Position numbers and translations under genes: made by a program. Below are positions 1-8,883 of a DNA stretch of 64,000 bases, in pieces. Numbering within the stretch: position 1 is the first letter of the stretch; each line of letters begins with the position of its first letter. The notes beneath the pieces were generated by a model. It was given only the letters and a program-made list of their open reading frames with translations, searched no databases and was not told the DNA's origin. Source of the stretch: UBA4416 sp048498515 (GTDB taxonomy: Bacteria > Bacteroidota > Bacteroidia > B-17B0 > Aurantibacillaceae); contig JBEHXV010000003.1 in assembly GCA_048498515.1 (NCBI GenBank), positions 135,476 to 199,475 of the forward strand, written 5' to 3'.

Positions 1-180
1 CCGTTTCACTTCAAAGCTGATGTTCTTTACCGCCCAAAATTCATCGCCGCGCAGGTCTCTTTTTTTAGTAGAACCCATTACGCCGCTAAACACATCCTGC
101 AAGCCAAAGTAAAGACTCTTTTTTAAGTCCTTTGAAAATTTCTTGGAAACCTGTTCCGCTATAATTAATACATCGCTCAT
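1..180 (-). CDS. Polysaccharide ABC exporter, ATP-binding subunit (Wzt-like), N-terminal fragment
   Basis: Only the first 60 residues lie in the window; the gene continues past base 1. It starts at the ATG whose complement is at 178-180, one base after the stop of the permease gene. The visible part begins MSDVLIIAEQVSKKF and reaches an AVKNISFEVKR stretch, which is the usual beginning of the nucleotide-binding domain of O-antigen, teichoic-acid and capsule exporters of the Wzt/TagH group: an N-terminal strand, a long insertion before the first conserved core, then the segment leading to Walker A. Walker A itself is outside the window. Adjacent to an ABC-2 permease at the end of a glycan operon, it should energise export of a finished lipid-linked polysaccharide across the inner membrane. 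Whether it has the C-terminal carbohydrate-binding domain of many Wzt proteins cannot be seen. Confidence 0.85.
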   Translation of the reverse strand, partial: MSDVLIIAEQVSKKFSKDLKKSLYFGLQDVFSGVMGSTKKRDLRGDEFWAVKNISFEVKR

Positions 181-181
181 A

Positions 182-1024
182 TCAGGCACTCATTCGTTCG
201 GTTATAATTGGCATTGATACCCTGTATACGATCATTGAAAGCAACGAAAATACAAGGGTGCAAATTCCAAAGATCAGTAAAAACATTCCGTTCTCAAGAG
301 GATAGCCTGTCAAGGTATTCCTAAGATCGGCAATGATATAGGTCAATGGATTTATCATCATGATAGTTCGCATAAATCCTTCTTTAGGCAGGTTATAAAC
401 CACAGGCGTTAAATACATCAATATCTGCATCGTAATGGGAATAAAACGTGTGACATCGTGGTACAGAATAGCTACCGGTGTTAAAAAAACACCAATGCTC
501 ATGAGTGCCAGCATGGAGATCAACAATACAGGAATGAACCATAAAATGGAAAGGGAAAGCGGAACCTGGAAGATCAGCATCAACGCAATAATCAATCCCA
601 TTTTAATAAGAAGGTTGAAGAATACTTTAATGACCCCTAATGTCACCAGGGCCTCTTTCTGAAAATTGATCTTGGTAATGATGGATTTATTGGCGGTAAC
701 ACTGGTAATGCTCATGAGCAGGCACTCTACAAATACCGACCAAAACGTGGTTCCTATTACCACAAACAAAGGATAAGGGATTTTTGTTTCGGCTACTTTA
801 ACCGTACCGGTCATGTTTAAAAAAATCCACACCGCCGCGTTCATTAATACCGGTGCAAAGGCCCAAAAGATTCCCAACACCGATTGCCTGTACTGCGCTC
901 TTACATCACGCCTGGCCAATTGCTTTGCCAGGTAAAACGATTCCTTGTAACCACGTAAACACTCTGCCAGTATTTTCGACAGGCTATATCCGCTGTTGCT
1001 TTTATATACTTTCTTTTCCAACAT
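182..1024 (-). CDS. Polysaccharide ABC exporter, permease subunit (Wzm-like, ABC-2 type)
   Basis: This 280-residue protein has the ABC-2 permease layout: an N-terminal cytoplasmic amphipathic segment with the conserved LARRDVRAQYRQSVLGIFWAF region (residues about 35-57), then about six membrane spans, with the PLTYIIADLRN motif near residue 225. The length fits Wzm/TagG/KpsM-type permeases. The ATPase gene starts one base downstream and the DUF6044-like gene ends three bases upstream, so it is firmly inside the glycan operon. Known role of the family: with its ATPase it moves undecaprenyl-linked O-antigen or capsule glycan from cytoplasm to periplasm. Finding this pair, with no Wzx/Wzy visible, indicates an ABC-dependent assembly route. 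The start is an ATG. The substrate cannot be inferred from the permease. Confidence 0.93.
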   Translation of the reverse strand: MLEKKVYKSNSGYSLSKILAECLRGYKESFYLAKQLARRDVRAQYRQSVLGIFWAFAPVLMNAAVWIFLNMTGTVKVAETKIPYPLFVVIGTTFWSVFVECLLMSITSVTANKSIITKINFQKEALVTLGVIKVFFNLLIKMGLIIALMLIFQVPLSLSILWFIPVLLISMLALMSIGVFLTPVAILYHDVTRFIPITMQILMYLTPVVYNLPKEGFMRTIMMINPLTYIIADLRNTLTGYPLENGMFLLIFGICTLVFSLLSMIVYRVSMPIITERMSA

Positions 1025-1027
1025 GAG

Positions 1028-2734
1028 TTATGATGCCACTTTGTATAAATAAATTTTCCAGTAAGATTGCTTGTTTTCAAACACTTTACACAAATTGTAA
1101 TTTTTATTAGTTAAGGTATCAATCTCTAAGGCAGATATAATGTATTGGCCACCCATGGTTTTAAAAGCGGATGTATCATAATCCAGGTGATCGATTTTCT
1201 TTTTGCTGTTCTTTCCAAACAGGTAGGATCTTCCTAATTCTGCCGAAAACGCATAGCACCTGGAACCCCAGTCATCAAAATAAGACTTGATCTCATAATC
1301 CTTACTGAGTTCCCCGGCAATAATTTTACGAAACTCATGCTTGTATGTTAAGGGGTAATTAGCGCAATACCCGTCGAGTGTATAAAAATTGTTATACAGG
1401 GATACGGCAGGGTGCATGCCAACACTAATAACCCTGTAAGCAGATGGGTCCTTCGCTATAAATTCCTTTATCTCTGTAAACTGATCTTGGGCATAAAAAC
1501 TCGCATACGTTGGCTTGTCTTTGTTCACAAAAAATTCGTGATGCAAGATGACATAACTTGCTTGTATAATGATTAAAAGGCCCGCGAGGTATTTCCCGAA
1601 TTTTAAGTGTGAAGAAATAACAACCAATGAAACGGCAAATAAAACGCACCAAAACATGGGATGCAAGGTGTGGAAGCGCTGAAGCTGAACCGGGAATACA
1701 GCAATGAGCTTGTTGAAAACAGGGCTCAACACATCCCAGTTAAGGAAACCGTAAAACAGGGAGGTTAAAACAATAAAAAGAATAATCAAAAAGTAGGCTT
1801 TGTATTTTTTGCGTGATCTCCACATCAAAAATAAAGCTATAAGGATAGCAGGTAATATAAATAAATGAATGCTATGGGCATGGTAATGTCCATCTATAAA
1901 CACATCGCTTGCCCTTTTAAGAGATTCCATAAATGTCATGGAGATCTTTTTTATTTCCACGCGATGGGTTGTTTCTCCGGATGGTTTAAAAAATGAATAG
2001 GCCAACGAAATATGGCTTAAAATATAGCCGGCACTTAGCATGACGATGGCCATAAAGTAAGGCCAGTTGATTTTTTTTGATTTAAGGGTATCGTATGCTA
2101 AGATGATAGTAACCACTATAAGGAAAAAGAAACCTGAAAAGATTAAGGAGGAATAAAAGGACATGACTAAAAGAGCCAACCAGTATGCAGGTCTTTTATG
2201 CCCTTTTCGGATGTTAAGGAAAATGTTGAGCAGCAATGGCAAGCCTGCCACCGAGAGCGTAAAGGACCAAAATGGTAACAGCGCATAGATCAACGCTACT
2301 GAATAAAGAACCAGAACATCTTTTTCTTCCTTTACAAAATGATTTTTCAGCAAATGGTACATCCCGAAGAAAGCCACCAGCGACATGATAATTTTATTGG
2401 CAATATAACCCCAGTACATGCCAAATAGTTTTAAGAACAAAAAGCTGATATCGAAGCTGCCGCATATGGATGATTGGGGTAGACCGTTCATAATATTTTT
2501 GATGATGACCCCATCCAGCGAAAAGTAGTTCCCGTTTTCCAATACCAATTTTGCCCATACCACATTGGAATCCATATTATCATGAACAGTCAATGGAAAA
2601 TTTGTTCCTAACAGGACATAGGGTAAAAAATAACACCCAATGACTGACAGACAAAAAATCAACAGCACATTCTTTTTATGCATCAGCTCTTCCAGCTTCA
2701 TCATAAAGGTTTTATCTGTTCCCTGGTTTGACAA
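1028..2734 (-). CDS. Polytopic membrane protein, DUF6044/YkoS-like
   Basis: A 568-residue protein with about 10-12 hydrophobic spans between residues 20 and 400 and a soluble C-terminal region. After the first span comes a PLTVHDNMDSN segment, which fits a GT-C-like first periplasmic loop. The overall look resembles the DUF6044 family (B. subtilis YkoS type), as I recall it; I could not search. It lies between wecE and the ABC permease, so it probably acts on the glycan, for instance as a polyprenyl-phosphate-sugar-dependent glycosyltransferase or in glycan modification; that is inference. The longest frame starts with TTG directly after the wecE TAG; an ATG pair at residues 11-12 (position 2704) is an equally plausible start. 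Confidence 0.7.
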   Translation of the reverse strand: MSNQGTDKTFMMKLEELMHKKNVLLIFCLSVIGCYFLPYVLLGTNFPLTVHDNMDSNVVWAKLVLENGNYFSLDGVIIKNIMNGLPQSSICGSFDISFLFLKLFGMYWGYIANKIIMSLVAFFGMYHLLKNHFVKEEKDVLVLYSVALIYALLPFWSFTLSVAGLPLLLNIFLNIRKGHKRPAYWLALLVMSFYSSLIFSGFFFLIVVTIILAYDTLKSKKINWPYFMAIVMLSAGYILSHISLAYSFFKPSGETTHRVEIKKISMTFMESLKRASDVFIDGHYHAHSIHLFILPAILIALFLMWRSRKKYKAYFLIILFIVLTSLFYGFLNWDVLSPVFNKLIAVFPVQLQRFHTLHPMFWCVLFAVSLVVISSHLKFGKYLAGLLIIIQASYVILHHEFFVNKDKPTYASFYAQDQFTEIKEFIAKDPSAYRVISVGMHPAVSLYNNFYTLDGYCANYPLTYKHEFRKIIAGELSKDYEIKSYFDDWGSRCYAFSAELGRSYLFGKNSKKKIDHLDYDTSAFKTMGGQYIISALEIDTLTNKNYNLCKVFENKQSYWKIYLYKVAS

Positions 2735-3865
2735 CTAATTGTTTTTATAGAATGAGGTTATTATTCCGGTAATGTGTTCTACGTTCTGTTCCGTCAATTC
2801 ATAATAAAAAGGCAATCGTAATAAGGTATCCGAATAGTGATCGGACTGTTGTAATTCGCCTCCTTTATGTTTTTCGCTATAGAAAGGGCTTTTATGCAGG
2901 CTCAGGTAATGGAATACAGAGTGCGCGCCGTTTTCTTTCATGTACTCAATAAGCTTGGTCCGCTCATTTAAATTACCGCATTCAATGTAAAACATATGCG
3001 CATTGTTGCTGGCATAGCCTGGCAGATAAGGTAACTTCAATTTCCCCTGGTCCTCCAATCCTTTTAAGGCTTTGTAATACTGCTCCCAGATTTGCTTACG
3101 CTTTTGCTGAATATCGTCCAGGTTTTCGAGTTGTGCAAATAAAAAGGCTGCAATGATATCAGAAGGTAAAAAAGACGAGCCAATATCCACCCATCCATAC
3201 TTATCCACTTCGCCCCTGAAAAAAGAAGAACGATTGGTTCCTTTTTCACGAATGATCTCTGCTCTTTTAATAAACCGGTCATCATTAATGACCAACATGC
3301 CACCTTCGCCCGAAATAATGTTCTTAGTTTCGTGAAAGGAAAAAGCGGCCAGATGACCTATTGAGCCAAGTGGTTTATCTTTATAATAAGAATCGATTGC
3401 CTGGGCAGCATCTTCCACTACAAATAAATGATGCTTATCGGCCAGTGCCATAATTTTATCCATATCGCAGGCAATACCGGCATAATGCACCGGTAAAATC
3501 ACTTTGGTGCGTGGTGTTATCAGGGCTTCTATAGCATCACTATTAATATTGGGGTTTTCTTTGGAGCTATCAACAAATACAATATTAGCGCCTCGCAATA
3601 CAAAGGCGTTTACGGTTGATACAAAGGTGTAGGACGGCGCGATCACTTCATCACCTTCTTTAATGTCCAGGAGAATAGCTGCCATTTCAAGGGCATCGGT
3701 GCAGGATGTAGTAAGGAGTACTTTTTTAAACTTGTACCTGTCTTCAAAAAACTGGTGGCATTTTTTTGTAAATAAGCCATCGCCCGAAATTTTCATAGAC
3801 TTAACTGCCTCCGAAATGTAGGCTGTTTCTTTTCCTGATAAATATGGTTTATTAAATCCTATCAT
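2735..3865 (-). CDS. wecE: dTDP-4-amino-4,6-dideoxygalactose transaminase (WecE/RffA)
   Basis: A 376-residue DegT/DnrJ/EryC1-family PLP aminotransferase closely resembling E. coli WecE (RffA): the N-terminus, the VLLTTSCTDALEMAA block, the GDEVIAPSYTFVSTVNAFVLRGA block and the EIIREKGTNR block all match in order. The catalytic lysine is K181 in FSFHETKN, and the cofactor-binding EDAAQ is at about 151-155. The known reaction moves an amino group from glutamate to dTDP-4-keto-6-deoxyglucose, giving dTDP-4-amino-4,6-dideoxygalactose (dTDP-Fuc4N), the precursor of Fuc4NAc in surface glycans. The 4,6-dehydratase that makes its substrate is not in the window. A hexapeptide acetyltransferase in the same operon could supply the N-acetylation step. 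ATG start, 14 bases after the HTTM-DCC gene. Confidence 0.93.
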   Translation of the reverse strand: MIGFNKPYLSGKETAYISEAVKSMKISGDGLFTKKCHQFFEDRYKFKKVLLTTSCTDALEMAAILLDIKEGDEVIAPSYTFVSTVNAFVLRGANIVFVDSSKENPNINSDAIEALITPRTKVILPVHYAGIACDMDKIMALADKHHLFVVEDAAQAIDSYYKDKPLGSIGHLAAFSFHETKNIISGEGGMLVINDDRFIKRAEIIREKGTNRSSFFRGEVDKYGWVDIGSSFLPSDIIAAFLFAQLENLDDIQQKRKQIWEQYYKALKGLEDQGKLKLPYLPGYASNNAHMFYIECGNLNERTKLIEYMKENGAHSVFHYLSLHKSPFYSEKHKGGELQQSDHYSDTLLRLPFYYELTEQNVEHITGIITSFYKNN

Positions 3866-3879
3866 TTAATTTGCATTGG

Positions 3880-5733
3880 TTAGTTATACTCCAGTTCTTT
3901 CTCGTACACTTTTGTTAATGTATACCTTTGGGGGTCCTGCTTAAACAAAGTTACTTTTGAGGCGTTGCTTTTAAATACTTCGGCTTTGTATTTTACGCTG
4001 CCTGTTTCTTTGGTTGAAACGTAATCGTACTTAACCAAAAAATTAATATGATCCCTTCCAAACCCCTCTTCGTGAAACGCCACAGGATCGGCGACACCCT
4101 TGATAAGGGCCCGTCGGTATTTTAATGTTTGTCCAAAGTAAAGCATGTCGGAATTATGGTTTGTAAACAGCAGTATATCAAATCCAAGGTAGTTCAATCG
4201 CTGACCCATCGTATCAATAACAGGCACCAATTGCCATTGGTTATTCACCCATTTTTTAATCACCATAAAATTATCGCCCATGGTAAGGTCTTTGTTATTA
4301 AACACCACGGGTATTTCCATGCCAACGCGTTTGCAAAACTTTGTGTAATGCGCTGCATAAGACATAACCGAAGCATTATTTTTAAAAGCATATTTAAAAA
4401 AAGAATTATTGGCCGAAATAAAAAGAACTGTGCATATGAAATAAAAAGTGTAAACAACCTTTAATAAGCATTCATTGGAACTTGTTACAAAAAGCGGTTC
4501 ATCCTTTTGAAGCGAATCGTCGAACGAAATTTCGCAGGAGTCCATCAATTTGTAACGGTGTTGCGCAATAAGTTTATAGACATATGGACCGATTTGTGTT
4601 AGTTTTCCAAGCCACAATAAAGGATAAAAAATGCATAGCGCCGGGTTTTTAGCGAACATGAGCAGATAGAGGTCGTAGCCTTTAAAGATCTTCTCATTGT
4701 AAAAACCTACCATAAAAGTTTTCACTTCCCTCTCCGTTAAATCATTCCTGGTATAGAGTTCGTGGTTTTGAGAAACAGGCAGGAAATCATAAATGCCGTT
4801 TACATTGATCCACTTAAAAAAGCGCATGGCTTTTTTGCAAAGGTTGCACCTGTCGTCGTACAAGATCTGTATCTTATGTACCGGTGTTGTTACCGGACAA
4901 AAGATAATGAGCCAAAGTACCAGCTCCAGGTGAGGCAGGTATGACAAGGAAAGAAAGAACAGGGAGAAAAAGAAAAAAATAAAGCCCCATACTTTTACAA
5001 AGAATTTTCCAAACTTAAACAGCAACAGTGGGATCATTAAAATTTGAAAGCAGGATTGAAAAATAATGCCGGTAATGCTCATGATGTCCAGCAGGTTTGG
5101 CACAGAAGCTTCAAGGGCCCTGAACCAAAGCGCATGTTTGCACAAAAAAGTATTGGTAAACATAGCCCTGATGGTGACACCATTCATCCAATGTGGGTCC
5201 TCAATGTGGAGCCATAAGGCAAATAAACTGCTAAGAGCATATAACATAACACCGATAAAATAGGCGCGTTTCAGTTTCAGTTCATCCATTGCAGTAATGA
5301 ACGAATGCAATTTTGTGATCCATTTTGAAGCGGCGGTATTTTTTGAAACTATAAAACGGTCGACCGAATAATACTGCCCCGCGTTTGCCAGGAGCATAAC
5401 GATTAATAAATTAATGGCAATGGTGGAGCCAAGTGTATTGACAGCCAATTTACCGTCGAGAAATGGAATAAGGATTAATACAGTAACATTTGCCAATGGC
5501 GTAAACAAGCCTATGGTGAATAAGACCGTCATTATTAAAAACAGGATGAGAAGAATTGTAGAATTGCTATAGCCGTACAAATAAACCTGTGAAATGAGCA
5601 GTTCGAAAAACCTGATAAAAATAACAAGGCCGGTAATCATTCGTAACAAGGCAATTTTACGCAGCTCGTTGGCAATAACATAGCTTTCGCTAAAAAAGCG
5701 TTTTGTAATAAGAGAATCTATTGCCTTAAACAT
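3880..5733 (-). CDS. HTTM-type membrane protein fused to a DCC (DUF393) thiol-disulfide domain
   Basis: A 617-residue fusion. Residues about 25-285 are a multi-span membrane region of the HTTM type (related to vitamin-K-dependent gamma-carboxylase), with several hydrophobic segments and an HWMNG loop. From residue 289 a DCC/DUF393 domain begins: the ILYDDRCNLC motif places D293, C296 and C299 in the DxxCxxC signature of that thioredoxin-like family. About 200 further residues include one more hydrophobic segment near 440. DCC domains are predicted thiol-disulfide oxidoreductases and are known as neighbours or fusions of HTTM proteins; the function is not established. Its ATG overlaps the stop of the upstream gene (TAATG), so the two are translationally coupled. 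Its place in a glycan operon is unexpected. Confidence 0.8.
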   Translation of the reverse strand: MFKAIDSLITKRFFSESYVIANELRKIALLRMITGLVIFIRFFELLISQVYLYGYSNSTILLILFLIMTVLFTIGLFTPLANVTVLILIPFLDGKLAVNTLGSTIAINLLIVMLLANAGQYYSVDRFIVSKNTAASKWITKLHSFITAMDELKLKRAYFIGVMLYALSSLFALWLHIEDPHWMNGVTIRAMFTNTFLCKHALWFRALEASVPNLLDIMSITGIIFQSCFQILMIPLLLFKFGKFFVKVWGFIFFFFSLFFLSLSYLPHLELVLWLIIFCPVTTPVHKIQILYDDRCNLCKKAMRFFKWINVNGIYDFLPVSQNHELYTRNDLTEREVKTFMVGFYNEKIFKGYDLYLLMFAKNPALCIFYPLLWLGKLTQIGPYVYKLIAQHRYKLMDSCEISFDDSLQKDEPLFVTSSNECLLKVVYTFYFICTVLFISANNSFFKYAFKNNASVMSYAAHYTKFCKRVGMEIPVVFNNKDLTMGDNFMVIKKWVNNQWQLVPVIDTMGQRLNYLGFDILLFTNHNSDMLYFGQTLKYRRALIKGVADPVAFHEEGFGRDHINFLVKYDYVSTKETGSVKYKAEVFKSNASKVTLFKQDPQRYTLTKVYEKELEYN

Positions 5734-6656
5734 TATTCTGAAATAAGCTGTGCCAGGCCAAAACCTGTTTTTCCGTAACCATTACCGTTATACAGCATAT
5801 AGGTTTTATTATTGAGATCGAAGACTGATGGATAACATATCATTTCACTGTCCCAACCCGAAGCCGATACATCAATTCCTGCGGTTTCATCTTTCCTGGT
5901 CCATTTTTTTCCATCGCCCGATTCGGCATAACCGATGCGGTAAGTTGTAATATCCTTGTTGGCCCTGTAGGAATACCACATTTTATAGCCGCTGCCTGTT
6001 TTCACAACCCAGGGTTTTGACAAGGCATATTCGTTTTGGTGCATTAATGGAATATGAATTTCATTGCTGCGAACCCATGTCTTCAAATCTTTGCTTTCGG
6101 CATACTTAATCACATGTTGCATCTCACTCTGGTCTTTGCCCCAGGACAAGTTTGAACCGTACCACATTTTATAAATTCCGTCATCAAATAAAACAGAAGG
6201 ATAAGAGATGCTGTAGGGATCTTCATGGCTTCGGTCCATTAAAGGCGCCAGGTTGCATTTTTTAAATTCGTGGTTAATTGAATTGGCTTTGGCCATACCT
6301 ATGGTATTGAGCCATGGCACCGTTACTTTTAAGTTCCAGCCCAGGTAAAACAAATACAGTTCACTCTCTTTTTCAACCAGGTATCCCATGGCCGTTCCAC
6401 TATCATCAAACAAACCCAAAGCGCCCGGGGCTAAAACAGGTTTTGAAGACACCTGGATGATTTTATGGTTATCTAAAAAATCTACATCCACATAACCAAT
6501 ATGCGACAGGTTGGCCTCGGTACGGCAGGTAAAAAAAACACGCACGATCTCCTTTTTACGATCAAGGATATAAGGAACAGGGTTGGCGGCATGAGACCAC
6601 ATCCAGTCATACTGTTTATCGGGTGCAAATACCTGTTTTATTTTTTCCCAGTTCAT
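5733..6656 (-). CDS. Five-bladed beta-propeller glycosidase-like protein, no signal peptide
   Basis: A 307-residue protein with the repeated pattern of GH32/43/62/68/130-type five-bladed propellers: recurring aromatic blocks such as YPSVLFDDGIYKMWYGS, KPWVVKTGSGYKMWYSY, IGYAESGDGKKW and CYPSVFDLNNKTYMLYNGN, each typical of one blade. Acidic residues near the starts of blades could be catalytic, but I cannot assign them with certainty. There is no signal peptide, so it should be cytoplasmic, which suggests action on a cytoplasmic glycan intermediate or on glycosyl donors (some GH130 enzymes are phosphorylases) rather than on external polysaccharide. It sits between GT2 and the HTTM-DCC gene, eight bases from GT2, and is coupled to HTTM-DCC by TAATG. 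Similar proteins are annotated only as glycosylhydrolase-like. Confidence 0.72.
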   Translation of the reverse strand: MNWEKIKQVFAPDKQYDWMWSHAANPVPYILDRKKEIVRVFFTCRTEANLSHIGYVDVDFLDNHKIIQVSSKPVLAPGALGLFDDSGTAMGYLVEKESELYLFYLGWNLKVTVPWLNTIGMAKANSINHEFKKCNLAPLMDRSHEDPYSISYPSVLFDDGIYKMWYGSNLSWGKDQSEMQHVIKYAESKDLKTWVRSNEIHIPLMHQNEYALSKPWVVKTGSGYKMWYSYRANKDITTYRIGYAESGDGKKWTRKDETAGIDVSASGWDSEMICYPSVFDLNNKTYMLYNGNGYGKTGFGLAQLISE

Positions 6657-6664
6657 GATACCGT

Positions 6665-7594
6665 TTAATTGATCTTTTCGTCAATAACGTATTTAGGCCT
6701 GTTCTTGGTTTGCTCAAATGTTTTTCCCAGGTAGATACCAACCACGCCAATTCCGGTAAGGATAATGCCGGTTGAAAACAATAGCATGATAATAGTACTG
6801 GCCCAGCCTGACAAGAAGCCATGAACGAAATACATGATAACAATAGCCAGGATTGACAAGAATGATACGGCTGATATGGTTAACCCGATAGTGACAAAAA
6901 TTCTCAGGAGTTTATCCGATTGGGAAACAATACCGTTCAGCGCATGTTTCATTAATTTTGAAAACGTGTAACTGCTTTTTCCCTCAAAGCGCTCTTTATG
7001 TTCTATAGAAAGGTAACAATGGTTAAAGCCCAGCCACCTTAATACTGATAAGTAATGGCGGTGATAGTCGTTATAGGCCTTAAAGGCATTGGCTACCTTG
7101 CGACTGATGATGCTGTAAGCACCCACATTGTTATGCCCTTTGTGCGATTTATTTTCAATAAGGTAATTGAATACCGCATTAAAAACAGAAGCGGTGATGT
7201 TTTTAAAGAACGAATGTTTCCTGGATTCTTTCAGGGTATAAACAATATCGTATCCTTCCTTTATTTTTTGGTACAGTTGGGGAATATACTTTGGATCGTC
7301 CTGAAGGTCGCAATCCATTACTATCACATAATCGCCCTGCGCCATATCAATTCCCGCGGTAATGGCAAAATGCTGCCCGAAGTTCCGGCTAAGCTTAAGG
7401 CCTTTCACTTTTGGATTGTTGCTGCAGTTTTGTTTTATCTTTTCCCAGGACTTATCAGGCCCACAATCATCCACCAACACGATCTCATAATCCACATCCA
7501 TTGTTCCCAGTACGGAAACTAATTGTTTCACCAGCTCATCAATGGTGAGCTCTGCTCCGTATACCGGACTAACAACAGATAGTAATGGTTTCAT
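6665..7594 (-). CDS. GT2 glycosyltransferase, polyprenyl-phosphate type (GtrB/DPM1-like)
   Basis: This 309-residue protein is a GT-A fold family 2 enzyme: LLSVVSPVYGAELTIDELV at the N-terminus, VDDCGPD (DDxxxD) near residue 43, and the metal-binding VIVMDCDLQDDP (DxD) near 95-103. Two C-terminal membrane spans (about 228-255 and 262-290) follow, as in GtrB, ArnC and dolichyl-phosphate-mannose-synthase-like enzymes. The family moves a sugar from a nucleotide donor to undecaprenyl phosphate on the cytoplasmic face, giving a lipid-linked sugar that is flipped and used by GT-C enzymes. That would fit a periplasmic modification step on the exported glycan, possibly by the DUF6044-like protein (inference). 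ATG start; three bases after the acetyltransferase gene. Confidence 0.9.
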   Translation of the reverse strand: MKPLLSVVSPVYGAELTIDELVKQLVSVLGTMDVDYEIVLVDDCGPDKSWEKIKQNCSNNPKVKGLKLSRNFGQHFAITAGIDMAQGDYVIVMDCDLQDDPKYIPQLYQKIKEGYDIVYTLKESRKHSFFKNITASVFNAVFNYLIENKSHKGHNNVGAYSIISRKVANAFKAYNDYHRHYLSVLRWLGFNHCYLSIEHKERFEGKSSYTFSKLMKHALNGIVSQSDKLLRIFVTIGLTISAVSFLSILAIVIMYFVHGFLSGWASTIIMLLFSTGIILTGIGVVGIYLGKTFEQTKNRPKYVIDEKIN

Positions 7595-7597
7595 GTT

Positions 7598-8257
7598 TTA
7601 AAGTTTAATGTCTGAACTTGACTTGTCCAATTTTGTTGAGCGTGCAGGCACATACACTTCGCCAAAGCCGGTGCTTTTGGTAATAATGCTGCCGGCGCCA
7701 ATAATGTTCTCTTTTCCAATCTCAACCTGGTGGCCTAATGTGGAGTTGACTCCAATAAAGGAATTTGAGTTAATGATGCAGTGCCCTGACACCACCACAT
7801 GGGAGCTGATGAAATTATGATCGTGAATGGTTGAATGGTGCCCAATGTGGTTGCCGCTCCATAAGGTAACATTATTGCCAATCTTTACAAAAGGTTGTAT
7901 GGTGTTGTCTTCAAAAATAAAACAATTATCGCCATGCTGGTAAGGCGTAAGGTAGGAACATTTAGAGCTTACATATGATACCAGCTCATAACCCAGGGCT
8001 TTTGATTCATGGTATTTTTGTTCCCGGAATTTATTAAGATTGGCATAGCTTACCGCAATGAATAGTTTGAATTTTGAAGGCGGATATTTTGCCGGAAGTT
8101 CATCAAAAGGAACAACCGGTAATCCTTCAAACTCTGTTTCCTTCACATATGCCCTGTCAACCGTAAAGGCCACTACTTTGTAATTGCTATCGGTTTTAAA
8201 ATAATAATTAGCTATCTGGGCAATATCTCCCGAACCAAATATAACGATCTCTTCCAT
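7598..8257 (-). CDS. Left-handed beta-helix acyltransferase, NeuD/PglD family
   Basis: A 219-residue protein with the two-part layout of NeuD/PglD-type sugar acetyltransferases: an N-terminal Rossmann-like domain (IVIFGSGDIAQIANYYF, residues 4-20) and a C-terminal hexapeptide-repeat beta-helix from about residue 105 (repeats such as IGNNVTLWSGNHIGHHSTIHDHNFISS). The histidine pair at GHH (about 138-140) is in the place of the catalytic base in PglD. PglD N-acetylates UDP-4-amino sugars; NeuD O-acetylates sialic acid. Because wecE is in the same operon, N-acetylation of dTDP-Fuc4N is a reasonable guess, but O-acetylation of another sugar is not excluded. It lies two bases after the methyltransferase stop. 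Confidence 0.83.
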   Translation of the reverse strand: MEEIVIFGSGDIAQIANYYFKTDSNYKVVAFTVDRAYVKETEFEGLPVVPFDELPAKYPPSKFKLFIAVSYANLNKFREQKYHESKALGYELVSYVSSKCSYLTPYQHGDNCFIFEDNTIQPFVKIGNNVTLWSGNHIGHHSTIHDHNFISSHVVVSGHCIINSNSFIGVNSTLGHQVEIGKENIIGAGSIITKSTGFGEVYVPARSTKLDKSSSDIKL

Positions 8258-8259
8258 GG

Positions 8260-8883
8260 TTATTTTTTTACGCTGATTGAAAATTCATACAAGGGGTAAT
8301 CGTGTTTAAGGGCCACCCATTTCGAAAAATGGCGTTTGCAATGATCGAAAATAAATAAAGGATCGGCATAGTACAGGTAATCCTTCATGTATTCGGCATC
8401 CGAATATTTTGTGAGCATATTGAACGCAAAACCTTTAGTGGATTTTTCGTTCATGGTATTCAATGTTTCCAAGATGTAAGCCAGCCAATCGGCATCGTTA
8501 TTTCCAAGCCTGACATTAAAAATACCGCTGGCAATGACAAACTCGGCGGCAGGCACTTCTTTAATATCGGTAAACCATTTGGCATTGGTATCTGCTTTAT
8601 GGGTTTCCTTAGCGTTAACGATCATCTCTTCGGAAATATCATAACCGTAAAATGTAAAGTCAGGCGCCTGGGTTTTATAAAAATCGAACATGGAACCAAA
8701 GCCACAACCATAATCAATCACCGAAAAGGGTTTTGAATAATCAATGTTGCCTGATAAAACCTCGAACCGCAGTTCCTGTGATTCAACCGAATTCCAGTCG
8801 ACACCCTGTGGGGTCATCCCGTTCTTTAAAATCTTATCGGTGTAATAAGAGTTTACGTCATTTAAGATCTTTTCGTTTTTCAT
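8260..8883 (-). CDS. Class I SAM-dependent methyltransferase
   Basis: A 207-residue protein with the SAM-binding motif I VIDYGCGFGSMFDFY at about residues 56-70, the acidic end of strand 2 at YGYDIS (about 79-84) and a motif resembling post-I/II further on (EFVIASGIFNVR). The fold is that of small-molecule or sugar methyltransferases. Its ATG overlaps the stop codon of the WbqC-like gene by four bases (ATGA), so the two are translationally coupled. In glycan operons such enzymes usually methylate a sugar or act with WbqC-type proteins on an amino-sugar substituent; the substrate is unknown here. Confidence 0.85.
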   Translation of the reverse strand: MKNEKILNDVNSYYTDKILKNGMTPQGVDWNSVESQELRFEVLSGNIDYSKPFSVIDYGCGFGSMFDFYKTQAPDFTFYGYDISEEMIVNAKETHKADTNAKWFTDIKEVPAAEFVIASGIFNVRLGNNDADWLAYILETLNTMNEKSTKGFAFNMLTKYSDAEYMKDYLYYADPLFIFDHCKRHFSKWVALKHDYPLYEFSISVKK

